Under the pieces are notes generated by a model. The model worked only from the letters and a program-made list of their open reading frames with translations. It was not told where the DNA came from and did not search any database. DNA of 64,000 nt from Cellulosilyticum ruminicola JCM 14822 (GTDB lineage Bacteria > Bacillota > Clostridia > Lachnospirales > Cellulosilyticaceae), in contig NZ_BBCG01000009.1 in the NCBI RefSeq assembly GCF_001311925.1, positions 34,556 to 98,555 of the forward strand, given 5' to 3'. Position numbers and translations under genes: made by a program. Below are positions 48,688 through 58,379 of this stretch, one piece after another (the stretch's first letter is position 1; each line of letters begins with the position of its first letter).

Positions 48688-49653
48688 TTATTTCACTCCT
48701 CTTAATAAGAGTGCATTCCAACTCGTTCCCCAACCAATACCATATGCAATCATGTATTGCTCTTTTTCAATTAAATGTTCATTATAGATATCTGTAATAT
48801 TTCTGATTGAATCTACATCACCAATATGTGCACCTCTTGGTATGTTATCTAAATAGAACTTACTCATAGGTACTTTTAATAAAGCTGCATAAATTTCCCA
48901 CCCTGAATAAGTAGTATTTTGAGGTGATATAACTTTAATATCATCCATTGTTAATTGATTTTGTGCGATTAATTGTTTGATAGTCTCTGCACCATTATTT
49001 AAATACTTCATAAGTTCTCGATAATTTCCACGCTTTGTAAAGCTATCTATACTATAGGTATAGCTTCCTGTTGTGTGAGATAAATAATCATCTATTACAA
49101 AACGTTTTGGTTTTTTCTCAACATAAACAAGTCCTGCACCATCACTGATTAAAGTTAATTTTACATCTCTTTTTTCAATGTTCTTTACCATACTAGATGA
49201 TAAAATTAATGCTGAACGATACCTTCCTGATTGAATCATACTTTCAGCAACTTGCATACTTGTTAACGCTGCACCACAAGTTTGTTCAAGATTAAAAACA
49301 GTCGCACTCACCATATCAAACTTCTTCTGCATATAATAAGGAATGCTCACACTATTTTCACCTAATTGTACAGTCTTTGTATAAATGATCAGATCAATTT
49401 CATCGGGTTTTACATTGGTTTGTTCAAAAAATTTACTAATTAAGTCCACAAAAATGTCAACTTCGTTTTTCTTATCATTAATGTAAATCCCTTTAATCTT
49501 TCTTTGCTTATAAAAATTATTGCAATAAGCTTCTAAGTCTTCGAATCCTTCAGGAAGGACGAAATTCTCAAGTGATGAATAAAATTCATATGTACTTACA
49601 AATCGCTCAGGTAAATAATAATCACTATATGAAATACCTACTTCTTCGCTCAA
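48688..49653 (-). CDS. KAS III-like thiolase-fold protein with altered active site
   Basis: The thiolase-fold protein has 321 residues. The nucleophile Cys126 is kept in NLEQTCGAALTSMQ. The His of FabH (PHQAN) is replaced in ISPQNTTYSGW, and the second-half Asn (GNTSA) region reads RGAHIGDVDSI with a His. The exchanged residues suggest a ligation or acyl-transfer reaction rather than ordinary decarboxylative condensation. It lies between a methyltransferase and etfB, and the ACP encoded upstream is its likely partner. The function is inference. Confidence 0.75.
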   Translation of the reverse strand: MSEEVGISYSDYYLPERFVSTYEFYSSLENFVLPEGFEDLEAYCNNFYKQRKIKGIYINDKKNEVDIFVDLISKFFEQTNVKPDEIDLIIYTKTVQLGENSVSIPYYMQKKFDMVSATVFNLEQTCGAALTSMQVAESMIQSGRYRSALILSSSMVKNIEKRDVKLTLISDGAGLVYVEKKPKRFVIDDYLSHTTGSYTYSIDSFTKRGNYRELMKYLNNGAETIKQLIAQNQLTMDDIKVISPQNTTYSGWEIYAALLKVPMSKFYLDNIPRGAHIGDVDSIRNITDIYNEHLIEKEQYMIAYGIGWGTSWNALLLRGVK

Positions 49654-49665
49654 AATATTCCCTCC

Positions 49666-50298
49666 TTATTTCTTAATAATTGCTAAGATTCTATTGGTAT
49701 CTGTATCAATTTTAACTTCTCTAAAATAGCCACATTTCCCAAAATAATGTTGGATTTCTTCTACACTATAAGGCCCATGTACTTCATTATCATGATGGCT
49801 TAAGAACTTTCTACCAAATGGATTATCTATAAACTCACTTGCTAAAATAATGCCACCTTTCTTTAAGATACGATTCATTTCATTTACGATATTTTTAGGA
49901 TCAATTAATTCATGAAGTACATTAGATAAAATAATCACATCTGCTGAATTATCTTTTATCGTTGTATGTTCAATCTGTTCTTTCTTAATTGTTACATTAG
50001 CACCTAAGCCTTTTTTATTTAAGTTTTCTTTTAAACGATTGATCATCATATCTGATAAATCAACTGCAATAATTTTTCCATTAGGATTCGTTTTAGCAGC
50101 TATTGATGTGAAGTATCCTGAACCTGCGCCTAAATCAACTAATGTTGTATTGCCTTTAAAGTTTACTTTGATTTCTTTTTTCATCATACGTGTATGTTTA
50201 TTTGAAAAAATATAAAATCCAAATATAAATCTTAATGAAGGAGATGCAAATACCTTTCCCCAAAATCTTCCTTTAAAACCAGACCATGCGTTTTTCAT
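49666..50298 (-). CDS. SAM-dependent class I methyltransferase
   Basis: The SAM site VDLGAGSGYFTSIAA is at 54-68, with the acidic loop AVDLSDMMI and post-motif ILSNVLHELIDP. The 210 residues fit the UbiE-like small-molecule group. It probably methylates an O, N or C atom of the cluster product. Confidence 0.88.
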   Translation of the reverse strand: MKNAWSGFKGRFWGKVFASPSLRFIFGFYIFSNKHTRMMKKEIKVNFKGNTTLVDLGAGSGYFTSIAAKTNPNGKIIAVDLSDMMINRLKENLNKKGLGANVTIKKEQIEHTTIKDNSADVIILSNVLHELIDPKNIVNEMNRILKKGGIILASEFIDNPFGRKFLSHHDNEVHGPYSVEEIQHYFGKCGYFREVKIDTDTNRILAIIKK

Positions 50299-50309
50299 TA
50301 TTTCAGCTC

Positions 50310-51235
50310 CTATATTGTATTTTTATTAATTAAACTATAAACCTCTGTAATAAATGGTGCTGCGATTTGATGTTTCTGCGCTAAATCAATAATTGTTTTA
50401 CCAAATAATTCTCTTTCATCAGGTCTCTTTGCTTCATAATCTCTTTGGAAAGAAGTTTTAGTCTCATAAGGGAAGTTAGTTGCCTTTTGATAAGATGTTT
50501 CAATCATATCATTCGTTAAATCTACCCCTTCCTTTTGACCTATTGTAACAATCTCTTTCATAATGCCACGTACTCTTTCACTACTTGAAGCATCTTCATA
50601 TACTTGACCTAATGTTTTATTTTCACTTGCCGTAACCATACCATATGCTGCGATAAATATGTATTTTTGCCATATTTCCTTAATGTGTTCCTGAGTAAAA
50701 TTATATTTGATATGTGCCTCATCTAATAATTTACACACTTCTTCCCCATTTACTTTAGGATTTTTTGGATCTGGTCCAAAATGATTGTGCATGCACCGCC
50801 ATTTTGTTCAACAACGCCAGGTTCCTTGATATGCGTTCCTACATAAACACAAGCAGGAAATACAGTTCCCGTTTGAATAACGTTTCTAATCCTAGAATAA
50901 ATATCTACCCCATTTAAAAGCGGAATGATTATTGTATTTTCATTTACTTTATTTTTTAACTGTACTAATACATTAGCAAGGTCATATCCTTTAACACATA
51001 TAAAACAAAGATCTAACATAGGTAATTCATCTATATGATCTGTAGCCAAATAAGGCGCACACTTGAAATCTCCCTCTTTATTGGTTTTTAATAATAATCC
51101 CTTTTCCTGTATCGCTTTTAAATGATTTCCCCTTGCAATAAAGTATAATTTTCTTGTCTCCTTGTCAGTCACTTGTGACAATTTACCTCCAAAATATCCA
51201 CCAACGCCACCTATGCCTATAAATGCTATATTCAT
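50310..51235 (-). CDS. Ketopantoate reductase-like (PanE/ApbA) oxidoreductase, one frameshift
   Basis: An NADPH Rossmann motif AFIGIGGVGGYFGG opens the protein, followed by FICVKGYDLANVL and PLLNGVDIYSRI. One base is missing near 50800 (ATCATTTT should be ATCCATTTT-like); the fix continues HFGPDPKNPK and the C-terminal helices (IWQKYIFIAAYGMVTA, ETKTSFQRDYEAKRP). The family reduces 2-oxo acids to 2-hydroxy acids. In this cluster the substrate could be a prephenate-derived 2-oxo acid rather than ketopantoate (inference). Confidence 0.85.
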
Positions 51236-51239
51236 ACTA

Positions 51240-52492
51240 CTATTCTTCCTCCTTGAAAAAGATTCTACTTGAACTTACGTCACTTAATGCTTGTTCTGCT
51301 TTTACAATTGCACGTTCTCTAGCCTCTTCATTGAAGACTACTGTCTTATTCGCCCATTTACTACAATATGTACATGCCGTTTCACTATCTTCTGTGTGAT
51401 TACATACCTTATCATTGCAATCATAATGAGTAATGAATTTCTTTATGAATCCATCTAATTTATTATTATCAATGTACGGTAATTCATAGAAAATAGCTTG
51501 TCTATAATTGGTGATACGTTCTTTATTGTATCCACCCTTTTCGATTTCTTCATTGAGCTGTTCATCATGTAACTTACCATACATGTTACCTTTACCTACA
51601 TAATTTAATATATCAATTAAATTGCCATCATAATGTCTATTGGCATAAGCTTCAGCACTCTGATAAGCCAAGGCGTTGTTCTTCCTCTTTCGGTAAGTTT
51701 AATAGAAAGCTTGTCATATCCCACTTCTTCACAAAGTTGTTCATAATATACAAGGTCTTCTGGTCTAATCCAATCTGAAGATATAATTTTACTAGGATCT
51801 TTAATTTTAATTAAATTACAGTTCATAACTTGATAATCTAAATGGAATACACGAGACTTTTCATCACTCTTTGAACCATGACTATGTGTTACTGCATGAT
51901 TGCCATGGAATGGACATTCATGAAGACATGTATTATTACCTATTAAACGTAATTTTAAATCAAGCTTCTTGGCATAAGCAAATAACACTTTTAATTTTCC
52001 AAAATCTCTATTTACACGTTGATCTAATGTTACTTCATCCGCACCAATGTTTTTCCAGTATTCTAATTGATTTAAACTATCAACTTTGTTATATACAGAA
52101 ATAGAAACGAAAAGATCTGGGAAATATGATTTTACAATCTGACATAAATAAGGTGATGCAACTGTTACACCATCTATGTGAATCTCAACTAATTTTGTTA
52201 ATAGTTCTACAACACTCGTATGGAATTCTTTATTAAATTCCTTGCCACCTAAACATAATGCATTTAATAAATAATTAAACTTAATGTTATGTGCATGACA
52301 ATAATTAATATATTCTTCTAACTCCTGCCATGAAATAAATGGTAGTCTAATAGATGGTCTTCCTCCACCTACAATATCATTATTAAATTTTCCATAAACC
52401 CATTTAAATGCATCATATTTAGCAAGTACATCAATCATTTCTTTATCAAAGTTTGTTGCAATATCAAAATCAACTTTATAATTCGCACTCAT
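51240..52492 (-). CDS. U32-family protein (UbiU/RlhA-like), one frameshift
   Basis: The TIM-barrel part has INYCHAHNIKFNYLLNAL and GADEVTLDQRVNRDF. The Cys set of U32 proteins is present in CLHECPFHGNH and YQVMNC, with more Cys in the C-terminal CNDKVCNH and CTYCSKW. U32 members such as UbiU/UbiV and RlhA carry an Fe-S cluster and hydroxylate without O2. A missing G near 51655 (AAGCTT to AAGGCTT) breaks WLIRVLK-AYANRHYDGN; restoring it gives about 417 residues. An anaerobic hydroxylase in the cluster is the attractive reading. The start overlaps the previous gene by 17 bases. Confidence 0.82.
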
Positions 52493-53597
52493 TATTTCTT
52501 TGCCCCCCTATACTCTTCTCTACACGTTCAATATATTTATATAGTGCATTACGAAGTACATCATTGGCGCCACCACCAATAGTTAATCCTACAATATCGT
52601 TAAAGCTACTAATTATATGACTCTCCTCAGTAAATCCATAGCCGCCACATAACTTAGCACATTGCAAGATTACATCTTGTGCCATTTCAGTGGCATTAAT
52701 CTTAGAAATTAAAATTTCTTGCATACATTCTTTCTTGGCCATAATTTGATTCATAGTTCCTTCTACAAATCGTTTCATCATCACAATCTTACTTTGCATA
52801 TCCACTAATTTATGGCGTACAACTTGGTAATCTAAGATTCTTTGTTCTACACTACCTCTATGACTTAAGAATGCAATAGTATCTTCTAGAATCGTTTCAG
52901 CTAATAATGTCGCGTATAATGCTAGATCAATACGTTCAAATTTCAAACACATAGGCAGCATAAATAATCCATTTCCTTTACGCCCTAACAAATATTTATC
53001 TGAAATTTGCTTACAATCAAAAGTTAAATATGAGATTTCAGCTACTTGATTTCCTAAAAAACTGTTTTTCTTCTCAATCTTAAATCCATCCATACCTCTT
53101 TCTAATAAAAAAAGACTAATACTATTATCTGGTACTGTTCGTGTAGCTAATAAAAAGTAATCTGCAATTCCGCCATTACTTGTATAGTTCTTAGCACCAC
53201 TTATGGTCCATCTGCCTTCTTCATCTACAGTTGATGTGGTCTGCATACTATTGTAACTTGAACCATTAGCTGGCTCTGTTAATGAGAATGCCCCTATTTT
53301 TTCACCTGATTTTAATTGTTCTAATGCTTTTTCATGATAATCATTGGTCTTTAATCTCTGTAAGCATTCAATAATCCAACCTTGGCTTAAATAGCTTACT
53401 AATAAGCCACTTAGATTAACTTTTGTTAAAGTTTTAATCATCTTTTTATGCTTTTCTAAAAGTTCTTGATCTTGTCTATTATATGCACGACTAGAAATAC
53501 CTAATAAATCATCTTTCCCTAATGCTTCAAAGATAGATTGCATACAATTTTCTTTATTTATATAAGGCAAAATATCCTTATTAATTATTTCTTGCAT
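52476..53597 (-). CDS. Acyl-CoA dehydrogenase-like flavoprotein without the usual catalytic Glu
   Basis: The fold is clear from FSLTEPANGSSYNSM, NYTSNGGIADYFLLA and LCGGYGFTEE. At the position of YEGTNQ the sequence is TIGGGANDVLR (from residue 339), so the standard base is missing. The N-terminal helical domain is shorter and divergent. It starts one base after the ACP gene, so the substrate is plausibly ACP-bound. It may act as an oxidase, a non-redox isomerase or with a base placed elsewhere, as in isovaleryl-CoA dehydrogenase. Confidence 0.85.
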   Translation of the reverse strand: MQEIINKDILPYINKENCMQSIFEALGKDDLLGISSRAYNRQDQELLEKHKKMIKTLTKVNLSGLLVSYLSQGWIIECLQRLKTNDYHEKALEQLKSGEKIGAFSLTEPANGSSYNSMQTTSTVDEEGRWTISGAKNYTSNGGIADYFLLATRTVPDNSISLFLLERGMDGFKIEKKNSFLGNQVAEISYLTFDCKQISDKYLLGRKGNGLFMLPMCLKFERIDLALYATLLAETILEDTIAFLSHRGSVEQRILDYQVVRHKLVDMQSKIVMMKRFVEGTMNQIMAKKECMQEILISKINATEMAQDVILQCAKLCGGYGFTEESHIISSFNDIVGLTIGGGANDVLRNALYKYIERVEKSIGGQRNNECEL

Positions 53598-53598
53598 A

Positions 53599-53865
53599 TT
53601 ACCATCCTCTTTTGCTTTCTACTAAATTGGCTAATGCTGTAATGGTATTAAATGATTCTGGTACTAATTCCACATCATCTATTTGAATATTAAATGTTTC
53701 CTCCACGAACATGATTAAAACTAAAATTCCAGATGAATCGATAATTTGATCATCTAATAACAAAGTATCAGGTGTTAATTTACTAGCTGTCTCTTCTGTT
53801 AAAAAACGTTCCTTAATAAATTCCATAATTTGATTTATAGTATTCTCCATTTCATTACTCCTCAT
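53599..53865 (-). CDS. Acyl carrier protein
   Basis: Eighty-eight residues with the phosphopantetheine site LIDSSG-type IIDSSGILVL (Ser44), then the acidic recognition helix FVEETFNIQIDDVELVPE. The DSSG form is found in carrier proteins that work with dedicated ligases. It overlaps the GNAT gene by 11 bases and precedes the odd dehydrogenase, so it is the carrier for the cluster. Confidence 0.92.
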   Translation of the reverse strand: MRSNEMENTINQIMEFIKERFLTEETASKLTPDTLLLDDQIIDSSGILVLIMFVEETFNIQIDDVELVPESFNTITALANLVESKRGW

Positions 53866-54763
53866 TATAAAATTTTTTAATTACTTCATCTGTTCTTGGC
53901 AAATCATATGGTTCACCTAATGCACCATATAACTTTTCTAATTCTGCATGATGTGCCTGATTATTTTCTATAACAAACATATACTTAGTCTCTAAGTATT
54001 TATCCTTTTGAGGTAACTTTTCAAAATACTCATTAGCACCCTCATGTACCTTAATCAACATATATTCATAACCTTCTTCGTATAAATAAGCACTTACGAT
54101 ATTCAATGCTTCCTCTATCCTATTTATTTCTAGACTATTTAAACGAACTATTTCTGCCCCTTTTTTGCCATTATGTACTATTTCTCTATATATGAACTCC
54201 CCCATTGGCTGCTTATGACTTACAATCTTCCTGCAATAATATTCTTCTTCACTATACAACCACAAATCCTTACACTGACTTATCTCTTGAACCTCTAAAT
54301 AAACGTCTACTTCCTTATCCCGCTTATTTAATGCAATGCACCAACTATTAATGTTTTGAATTATTTTAGGTCTTAATGCAAACTTCCAAGTAATCATTGC
54401 CTCACGGTTAATAGGGAAAAATATAAAAAGATCAATATTTTCAAAAAAACCATCTAATAAACACTGAATTGTCTCCTTTAAATAACCTTTCATACGATAT
54501 TTAGGATCAATGATAAAATCACTAAATACGAGAGCTGTATGCCCATCTATTTGCTCATGCTGTACGCCAAAGAAACCTACTATCCGTCCTTCAACCTTAA
54601 TGCAGTATCCTTCTTTCAAATCAGCCTTTAAATATCTTTCCTTAAAATACTGATTGGACATACTACGTATAAAATGTGTATGCAATGCCATTTCCTGCAC
54701 ATGCCAAAGTTCACACCATAACGCAATTTCTGATTCATGTACTTTTATAATTTCCATAATCAT
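53855..54763 (-). CDS. GNAT-fold acyltransferase-like protein, 302 aa
   Basis: The acetyl-CoA-binding motif is seen as FSDFIIDPKYRMKGYLKETI (the RxxGxG pattern is reduced to YRMKGY). A second half of similar size (IEEALNIVSAYLYEEGYEY, LETKYMFVIE) may be another degenerate GNAT domain. It lies between ligase and ACP with overlaps on both sides, so it may move an acyl group to or from the carrier. The N-terminal IMEIIKVHESEI start is chosen from the ATGA overlap. Confidence 0.65.
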   Translation of the reverse strand: MIMEIIKVHESEIALWCELWHVQEMALHTHFIRSMSNQYFKERYLKADLKEGYCIKVEGRIVGFFGVQHEQIDGHTALVFSDFIIDPKYRMKGYLKETIQCLLDGFFENIDLFIFFPINREAMITWKFALRPKIIQNINSWCIALNKRDKEVDVYLEVQEISQCKDLWLYSEEEYYCRKIVSHKQPMGEFIYREIVHNGKKGAEIVRLNSLEINRIEEALNIVSAYLYEEGYEYMLIKVHEGANEYFEKLPQKDKYLETKYMFVIENNQAHHAELEKLYGALGEPYDLPRTDEVIKKFYNEE

Positions 54764-56298
54764 TCTCCACTCATTAACGTCATTAATTGATTTCTCTTTA
54801 ACTTACCAGTAGCTGTTCTTGTAAGTTTCTCAACAAAAACAACTTTGTGAGGCACCTTATGTATGCTTAATCTTTCTTTACAGTAATCAATGACCTGCTT
54901 TTCTTGCAATTCTTTATCTGGTACTACAAATGCATAAATAGATGCACCTAAGTAATGACTTAATTTATCTTCACTGGCTTCTTGTACACCTATTACGCCA
55001 ACTTCCTTTACACCTTCAAGTGATAAAATGACTTTTTCTATCTCAATTGGGAAGATGCGTTCTCCCCCTACTTTAATCATTTCATCTTTTCTACCTTTAA
55101 TATAAAGATATTCCTCTTCATCTAATGCCCCAAAATCACCTGTATACAAGAAACCATCTTTAATCTTTTCTGCTGTAAACTCTGGATCATTTAAATAGCC
55201 TTTCATAATGTTAGGTCCTGATACAATGACTTCACCAAATTCCCCACTTGGCAGTACATTATTATCTGAATCTACAATGCGAATCACCTCACCATCTAAT
55301 GGCTTGCCTACAGAACCTGGCTTCTTGCTATATTCACTTGCTCTAAGTATAGAAATACGTGCTGTTGCTTCTGTCTGACCATACATCACATATATATCTA
55401 ATTCTTTTTTATCAAGTTGTTTTAATACCCAGTCAGATACAGGTTCCCCTGCTAAAGTGACATATCTTAAACTTGGTATGTCTTCTTCTAAGAACTTAGA
55501 ACGTTTAAGCAGCATAATGAAATTAGATGCTACTCCTGCAATGCTTGTACACTTATGATTTTTTAAATCATTTAGTATAAATAAAGGTAATAAAGAATTA
55601 TCATTAAGAACTAAGCTTGCACCTCTTTCAAGATGACTTAAAATAAGTGAATTACCATATGAATAATAAAAAGGAATGATTACAAGCATCTTATCTGATT
55701 CTTTAATGTCTATTCGAGATACTATTTGTTTCATATTGGCGAGTAAGTTATTATGACTTAAGCAAACTCCATTTGGTGTTCCCTTAGTGCCTGATGTAAA
55801 AATAACTTGTGCTGTATCTTCTGGGCTCATTTCACCTTCTTCATAATCTTTTTCAAGTGGCTCACAAAGTGCTTTATAAGATTTGATTTCAATAGGTCCA
55901 TCTTTATCTGTTTCTTCACTATCAATCACATAAACTTCCACATCATTTAATACGCTTTGCTCAATATGATAAACTTCTTGTAAATAGTTCTTACTTACAA
56001 ACAATGTAGTGATGCCTTGCTTAATAAAATCACATAAATTATTGGCCTTACTCCTTGTATTAATACCAACTACAATATTATGACTTCTTATAATGCCATA
56101 ATAGCAACATATATACGCGATTGAGTTAGGTGCAAAGATTCCCATTAACTGCTGGTCATGTTCCTTTTTTAATCGACTTGCAATACATTTACTTGTTTCA
56201 TTTAAAGCCTCAAAAGACAAACTATTATTCTTCTGCACAATATAAGGTTTATCTTTGAATATACTAGCACTTTCTTCTAAGACTTCATGTATTAGCAT
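54760..56298 (-). CDS. Acyl-adenylating ligase (ANL superfamily)
   Basis: A 512-residue adenylation enzyme with P-loop FTSGTKGTPNG (168-176), YGQTEATAR, YTGDFG, GRKDEMIKVGG and the C-terminal catalytic Lys499 in RTATGKLKRNQ. It activates a carboxylic acid as AMP ester and probably loads it on the cluster's ACP (two genes downstream). The substrate cannot be read from sequence; an aryl or cyclohexenyl acid would fit the upstream genes. Confidence 0.92.
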   Translation of the reverse strand: MLIHEVLEESASIFKDKPYIVQKNNSLSFEALNETSKCIASRLKKEHDQQLMGIFAPNSIAYICCYYGIIRSHNIVVGINTRSKANNLCDFIKQGITTLFVSKNYLQEVYHIEQSVLNDVEVYVIDSEETDKDGPIEIKSYKALCEPLEKDYEEGEMSPEDTAQVIFTSGTKGTPNGVCLSHNNLLANMKQIVSRIDIKESDKMLVIIPFYYSYGNSLILSHLERGASLVLNDNSLLPLFILNDLKNHKCTSIAGVASNFIMLLKRSKFLEEDIPSLRYVTLAGEPVSDWVLKQLDKKELDIYVMYGQTEATARISILRASEYSKKPGSVGKPLDGEVIRIVDSDNNVLPSGEFGEVIVSGPNIMKGYLNDPEFTAEKIKDGFLYTGDFGALDEEEYLYIKGRKDEMIKVGGERIFPIEIEKVILSLEGVKEVGVIGVQEASEDKLSHYLGASIYAFVVPDKELQEKQVIDYCKERLSIHKVPHKVVFVEKLTRTATGKLKRNQLMTLMSGE

Positions 56299-57332
56299 AT
56301 GTCATCCTCCTTTATTCCTAACTTAGTTAAACAAGCTTCTAATACTTGCCTATTCGTTTGCTTATTTAATTTATCTAATCCTTCTTCTCTTGTAAGCTTA
56401 CCTTCTCTTATGAGTTCACTAATTTCTTCACTATAAGGATTATAACCATATCTCTTTTCATGGACATAATTACCTAATGTATTTAATAAACAGTTCGTTG
56501 AACTTGCATCTGTGTTATCTGGATATTTCCAGCCTAATTCAAGAATTGTCTTTTGTACCTTGTCAAAGTCATATTCGTTAAACATCAAAGGATTTACAAA
56601 GTATGGTATGCTTATATCTTCTGAATCATATGCCTTAGCTGTTAACAAATATTTATCCATATGTGAAGCTAAAACTGTTTGATGGGCATTCGTAAATACT
56701 TCTTGAGCTTTTTGTAAAAATCGTTTATTAGGTTGCATAATGACTGAACGTTGATCGATTTGACCTGGTGCCCAACCGAAAATCATCATCGGAATATCCT
56801 TCTCTATACATACTTTAAGTAAATGATATCTAATAAAATTAATACAGGTTGTACAAACTGCTGATGCACGCATTAATGCGGCCTGAGAATACATATTTTC
56901 ATTTTTAATCGCATTAATAAACATTTGTCCTAATAAATCTATACGTGGTTCAAAAATAATATTATCAACGCCAAGCTTCTCTGATATATTTTTAATATTG
57001 TCCTTAGCTTGATTTGATAAGAAACCATTATCAAATGTATAAGTCAATATTTCTAAGCCGTATTTATTCTTTAAAAGATTTAATGTATATGTACTGTCTT
57101 TCCCACCACTGAAAGCTAATAAGCAATCATAGCCTGTATCTTTTCTATCTTGCTTTAACTTCTTAATAAGTTCTAAGAATTTAGCTTCTGTATCTTCTCT
57201 AATCATTTCTACTTTCTCTTTTTCTTTCCTAGGTGAGTTACAATGATTACATACACCTTCTTCTGAAAAACTAATTCCTGGGAAGCTACTATTTAATACA
57301 CATTTCTTACAGACTTTAATATCCTTGTCCAT
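56292..57332 (-). CDS. Cys4 PP-loop ATPase (N-acetyl sugar amidotransferase-like)
   Basis: An N-terminal zinc site has two CxxC pairs (Cys8/11, Cys28/31), followed by the PP-loop FSGGKDSTYTLNLL (75-80) and TYTFDNGFLSNQA. Further Cys lie in CTTCINFIRYH. The closest known group is WbpG/PseA/LegG, which amidate sugars using ammonia and ATP; relatives such as the closthioamide protein CtaC and other adenine-nucleotide-alpha-hydrolase members introduce sulfur. Either amidine/amide or thioamide formation is possible here. There is no HisH-like glutaminase next to it, as the sugar system would need. Confidence 0.82.
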   Translation of the reverse strand: MDKDIKVCKKCVLNSSFPGISFSEEGVCNHCNSPRKEKEKVEMIREDTEAKFLELIKKLKQDRKDTGYDCLLAFSGGKDSTYTLNLLKNKYGLEILTYTFDNGFLSNQAKDNIKNISEKLGVDNIIFEPRIDLLGQMFINAIKNENMYSQAALMRASAVCTTCINFIRYHLLKVCIEKDIPMMIFGWAPGQIDQRSVIMQPNKRFLQKAQEVFTNAHQTVLASHMDKYLLTAKAYDSEDISIPYFVNPLMFNEYDFDKVQKTILELGWKYPDNTDASSTNCLLNTLGNYVHEKRYGYNPYSEEISELIREGKLTREEGLDKLNKQTNRQVLEACLTKLGIKEDDIC

Positions 57333-57341
57333 TTCATCACC

Positions 57342-58310
57342 TCAATTTTCTATTTCAATGCATGCTATTGGCATTTCCTTTAAGTAATTTGTATTATTCT
57401 TCTTATTAGTAAAATCCTTAAAGATACTCTCTACTTGAGCGACTTCTAGTTCTAATATCTGTGCTGTTTCTTCTACTGAATAGTGATTATATGCATATAG
57501 TAATTTGTCGAGTAATTCTAAAGGTAATGAGAAAAAGAAATCTTCATCTGTTACAAATGCGCTACACGTATCTGGTGATGGTGGTCTATCAATGATGCGC
57601 TGATCTATCTCATTATATTTTGACATCTGATATACTTCTGTTTTATACAAATGTGCAATGACTTCAAAGTCTACACCGCCATCTCCATATTTACAGAAAT
57701 TCCCAAGTTCATATTCTGAACGATTGGTAGTTCCTGCTACCGCATAGTTTACTGATTCGGCTTGATAGTATAGATTGACCATTCTAATCCTTAACTTAAC
57801 ACTTAATGCAGCACTAATTTTCTTGTAATCATAATAACCAAGTCGTTTCCTACATATTTCTTTACCCTCTGAATCCTCAATGACAAGTGCATATAGATTA
57901 AGCATACGTTTGGTTAATAATTTATTAGGTAATATAATCTTATATTTCATATCCTCTGTGAAATCTGGATAATATTTTCTAATCACTTCTAAAATGCTGT
58001 TATAAATATTTAGCCCTTCTAATGTAGGTGTAATTTCATTAACAACATACTTAATCCCTAGTTTTTCAGCAAGGTCTGCAGCTAATTTCTTACTTTCAGG
58101 GCTTGAATCCTTTTCTGGTAAAATCACACCTAATACCTTGTCTTTCCCTAATGCCTTCACACATAATGTAGCTGTGAGCGCTGAGTCAATACCGCCACTT
58201 AATCCTACAACAACGCCATCTTTTTTTAATAATTGTGTTGTTACAGTTTTTATACGACTACATAACCTTTCTGTTTCCTCTCTCATATGTTTTTTAAATT
58301 CTATTTTCAT
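57342..58310 (-). CDS. NAD synthetase-like PP-loop enzyme
   Basis: From MKIEFKKHM the protein has 322 residues with GLSGGIDSALTATLC (38-43 is the PP-loop), GVILPEKDSSPESK, GTTNRSEYELGNFCKYGDGG and the C-terminal RPPSPDTCSAFVTDE. These follow ammonia-dependent NadE. An insert around residues 110-160 and the place in a biosynthetic operon suggest that it amidates another carboxylate, as some NadE relatives do; normal NAD synthesis is the alternative. The start at 58310 is chosen because AAAGGA lies before it, inside a leader shared with tpx. Confidence 0.8.
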   Translation of the reverse strand: MKIEFKKHMREETERLCSRIKTVTTQLLKKDGVVVGLSGGIDSALTATLCVKALGKDKVLGVILPEKDSSPESKKLAADLAEKLGIKYVVNEITPTLEGLNIYNSILEVIRKYYPDFTEDMKYKIILPNKLLTKRMLNLYALVIEDSEGKEICRKRLGYYDYKKISAALSVKLRIRMVNLYYQAESVNYAVAGTTNRSEYELGNFCKYGDGGVDFEVIAHLYKTEVYQMSKYNEIDQRIIDRPPSPDTCSAFVTDEDFFFSLPLELLDKLLYAYNHYSVEETAQILELEVAQVESIFKDFTNKKNNTNYLKEMPIACIEIEN

Positions 58311-58350
58311 CTTAACTATCATTCCTTTCGCTATGCTCAAGGCACAAAAA
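58311..58350 (-). repeat. Second copy of the tpx-type leader
   Basis: This leader differs from the one at 2663-2701 at about six of 37 positions. It carries the likely ribosome binding site of the NadE-like gene. Confidence 0.6.
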
Positions 58351-58379
58351 TTCATAAAAAATGTTTAAGCCCCTATACC

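Noticed and set aside
56292..57332. Firm assignment of the Cys4 PP-loop gene to legionaminate/pseudaminate sugar synthesis
   Set aside because: No HisH/HisF-like partners or sugar nucleotide genes are near; the biosynthetic context does not fit.
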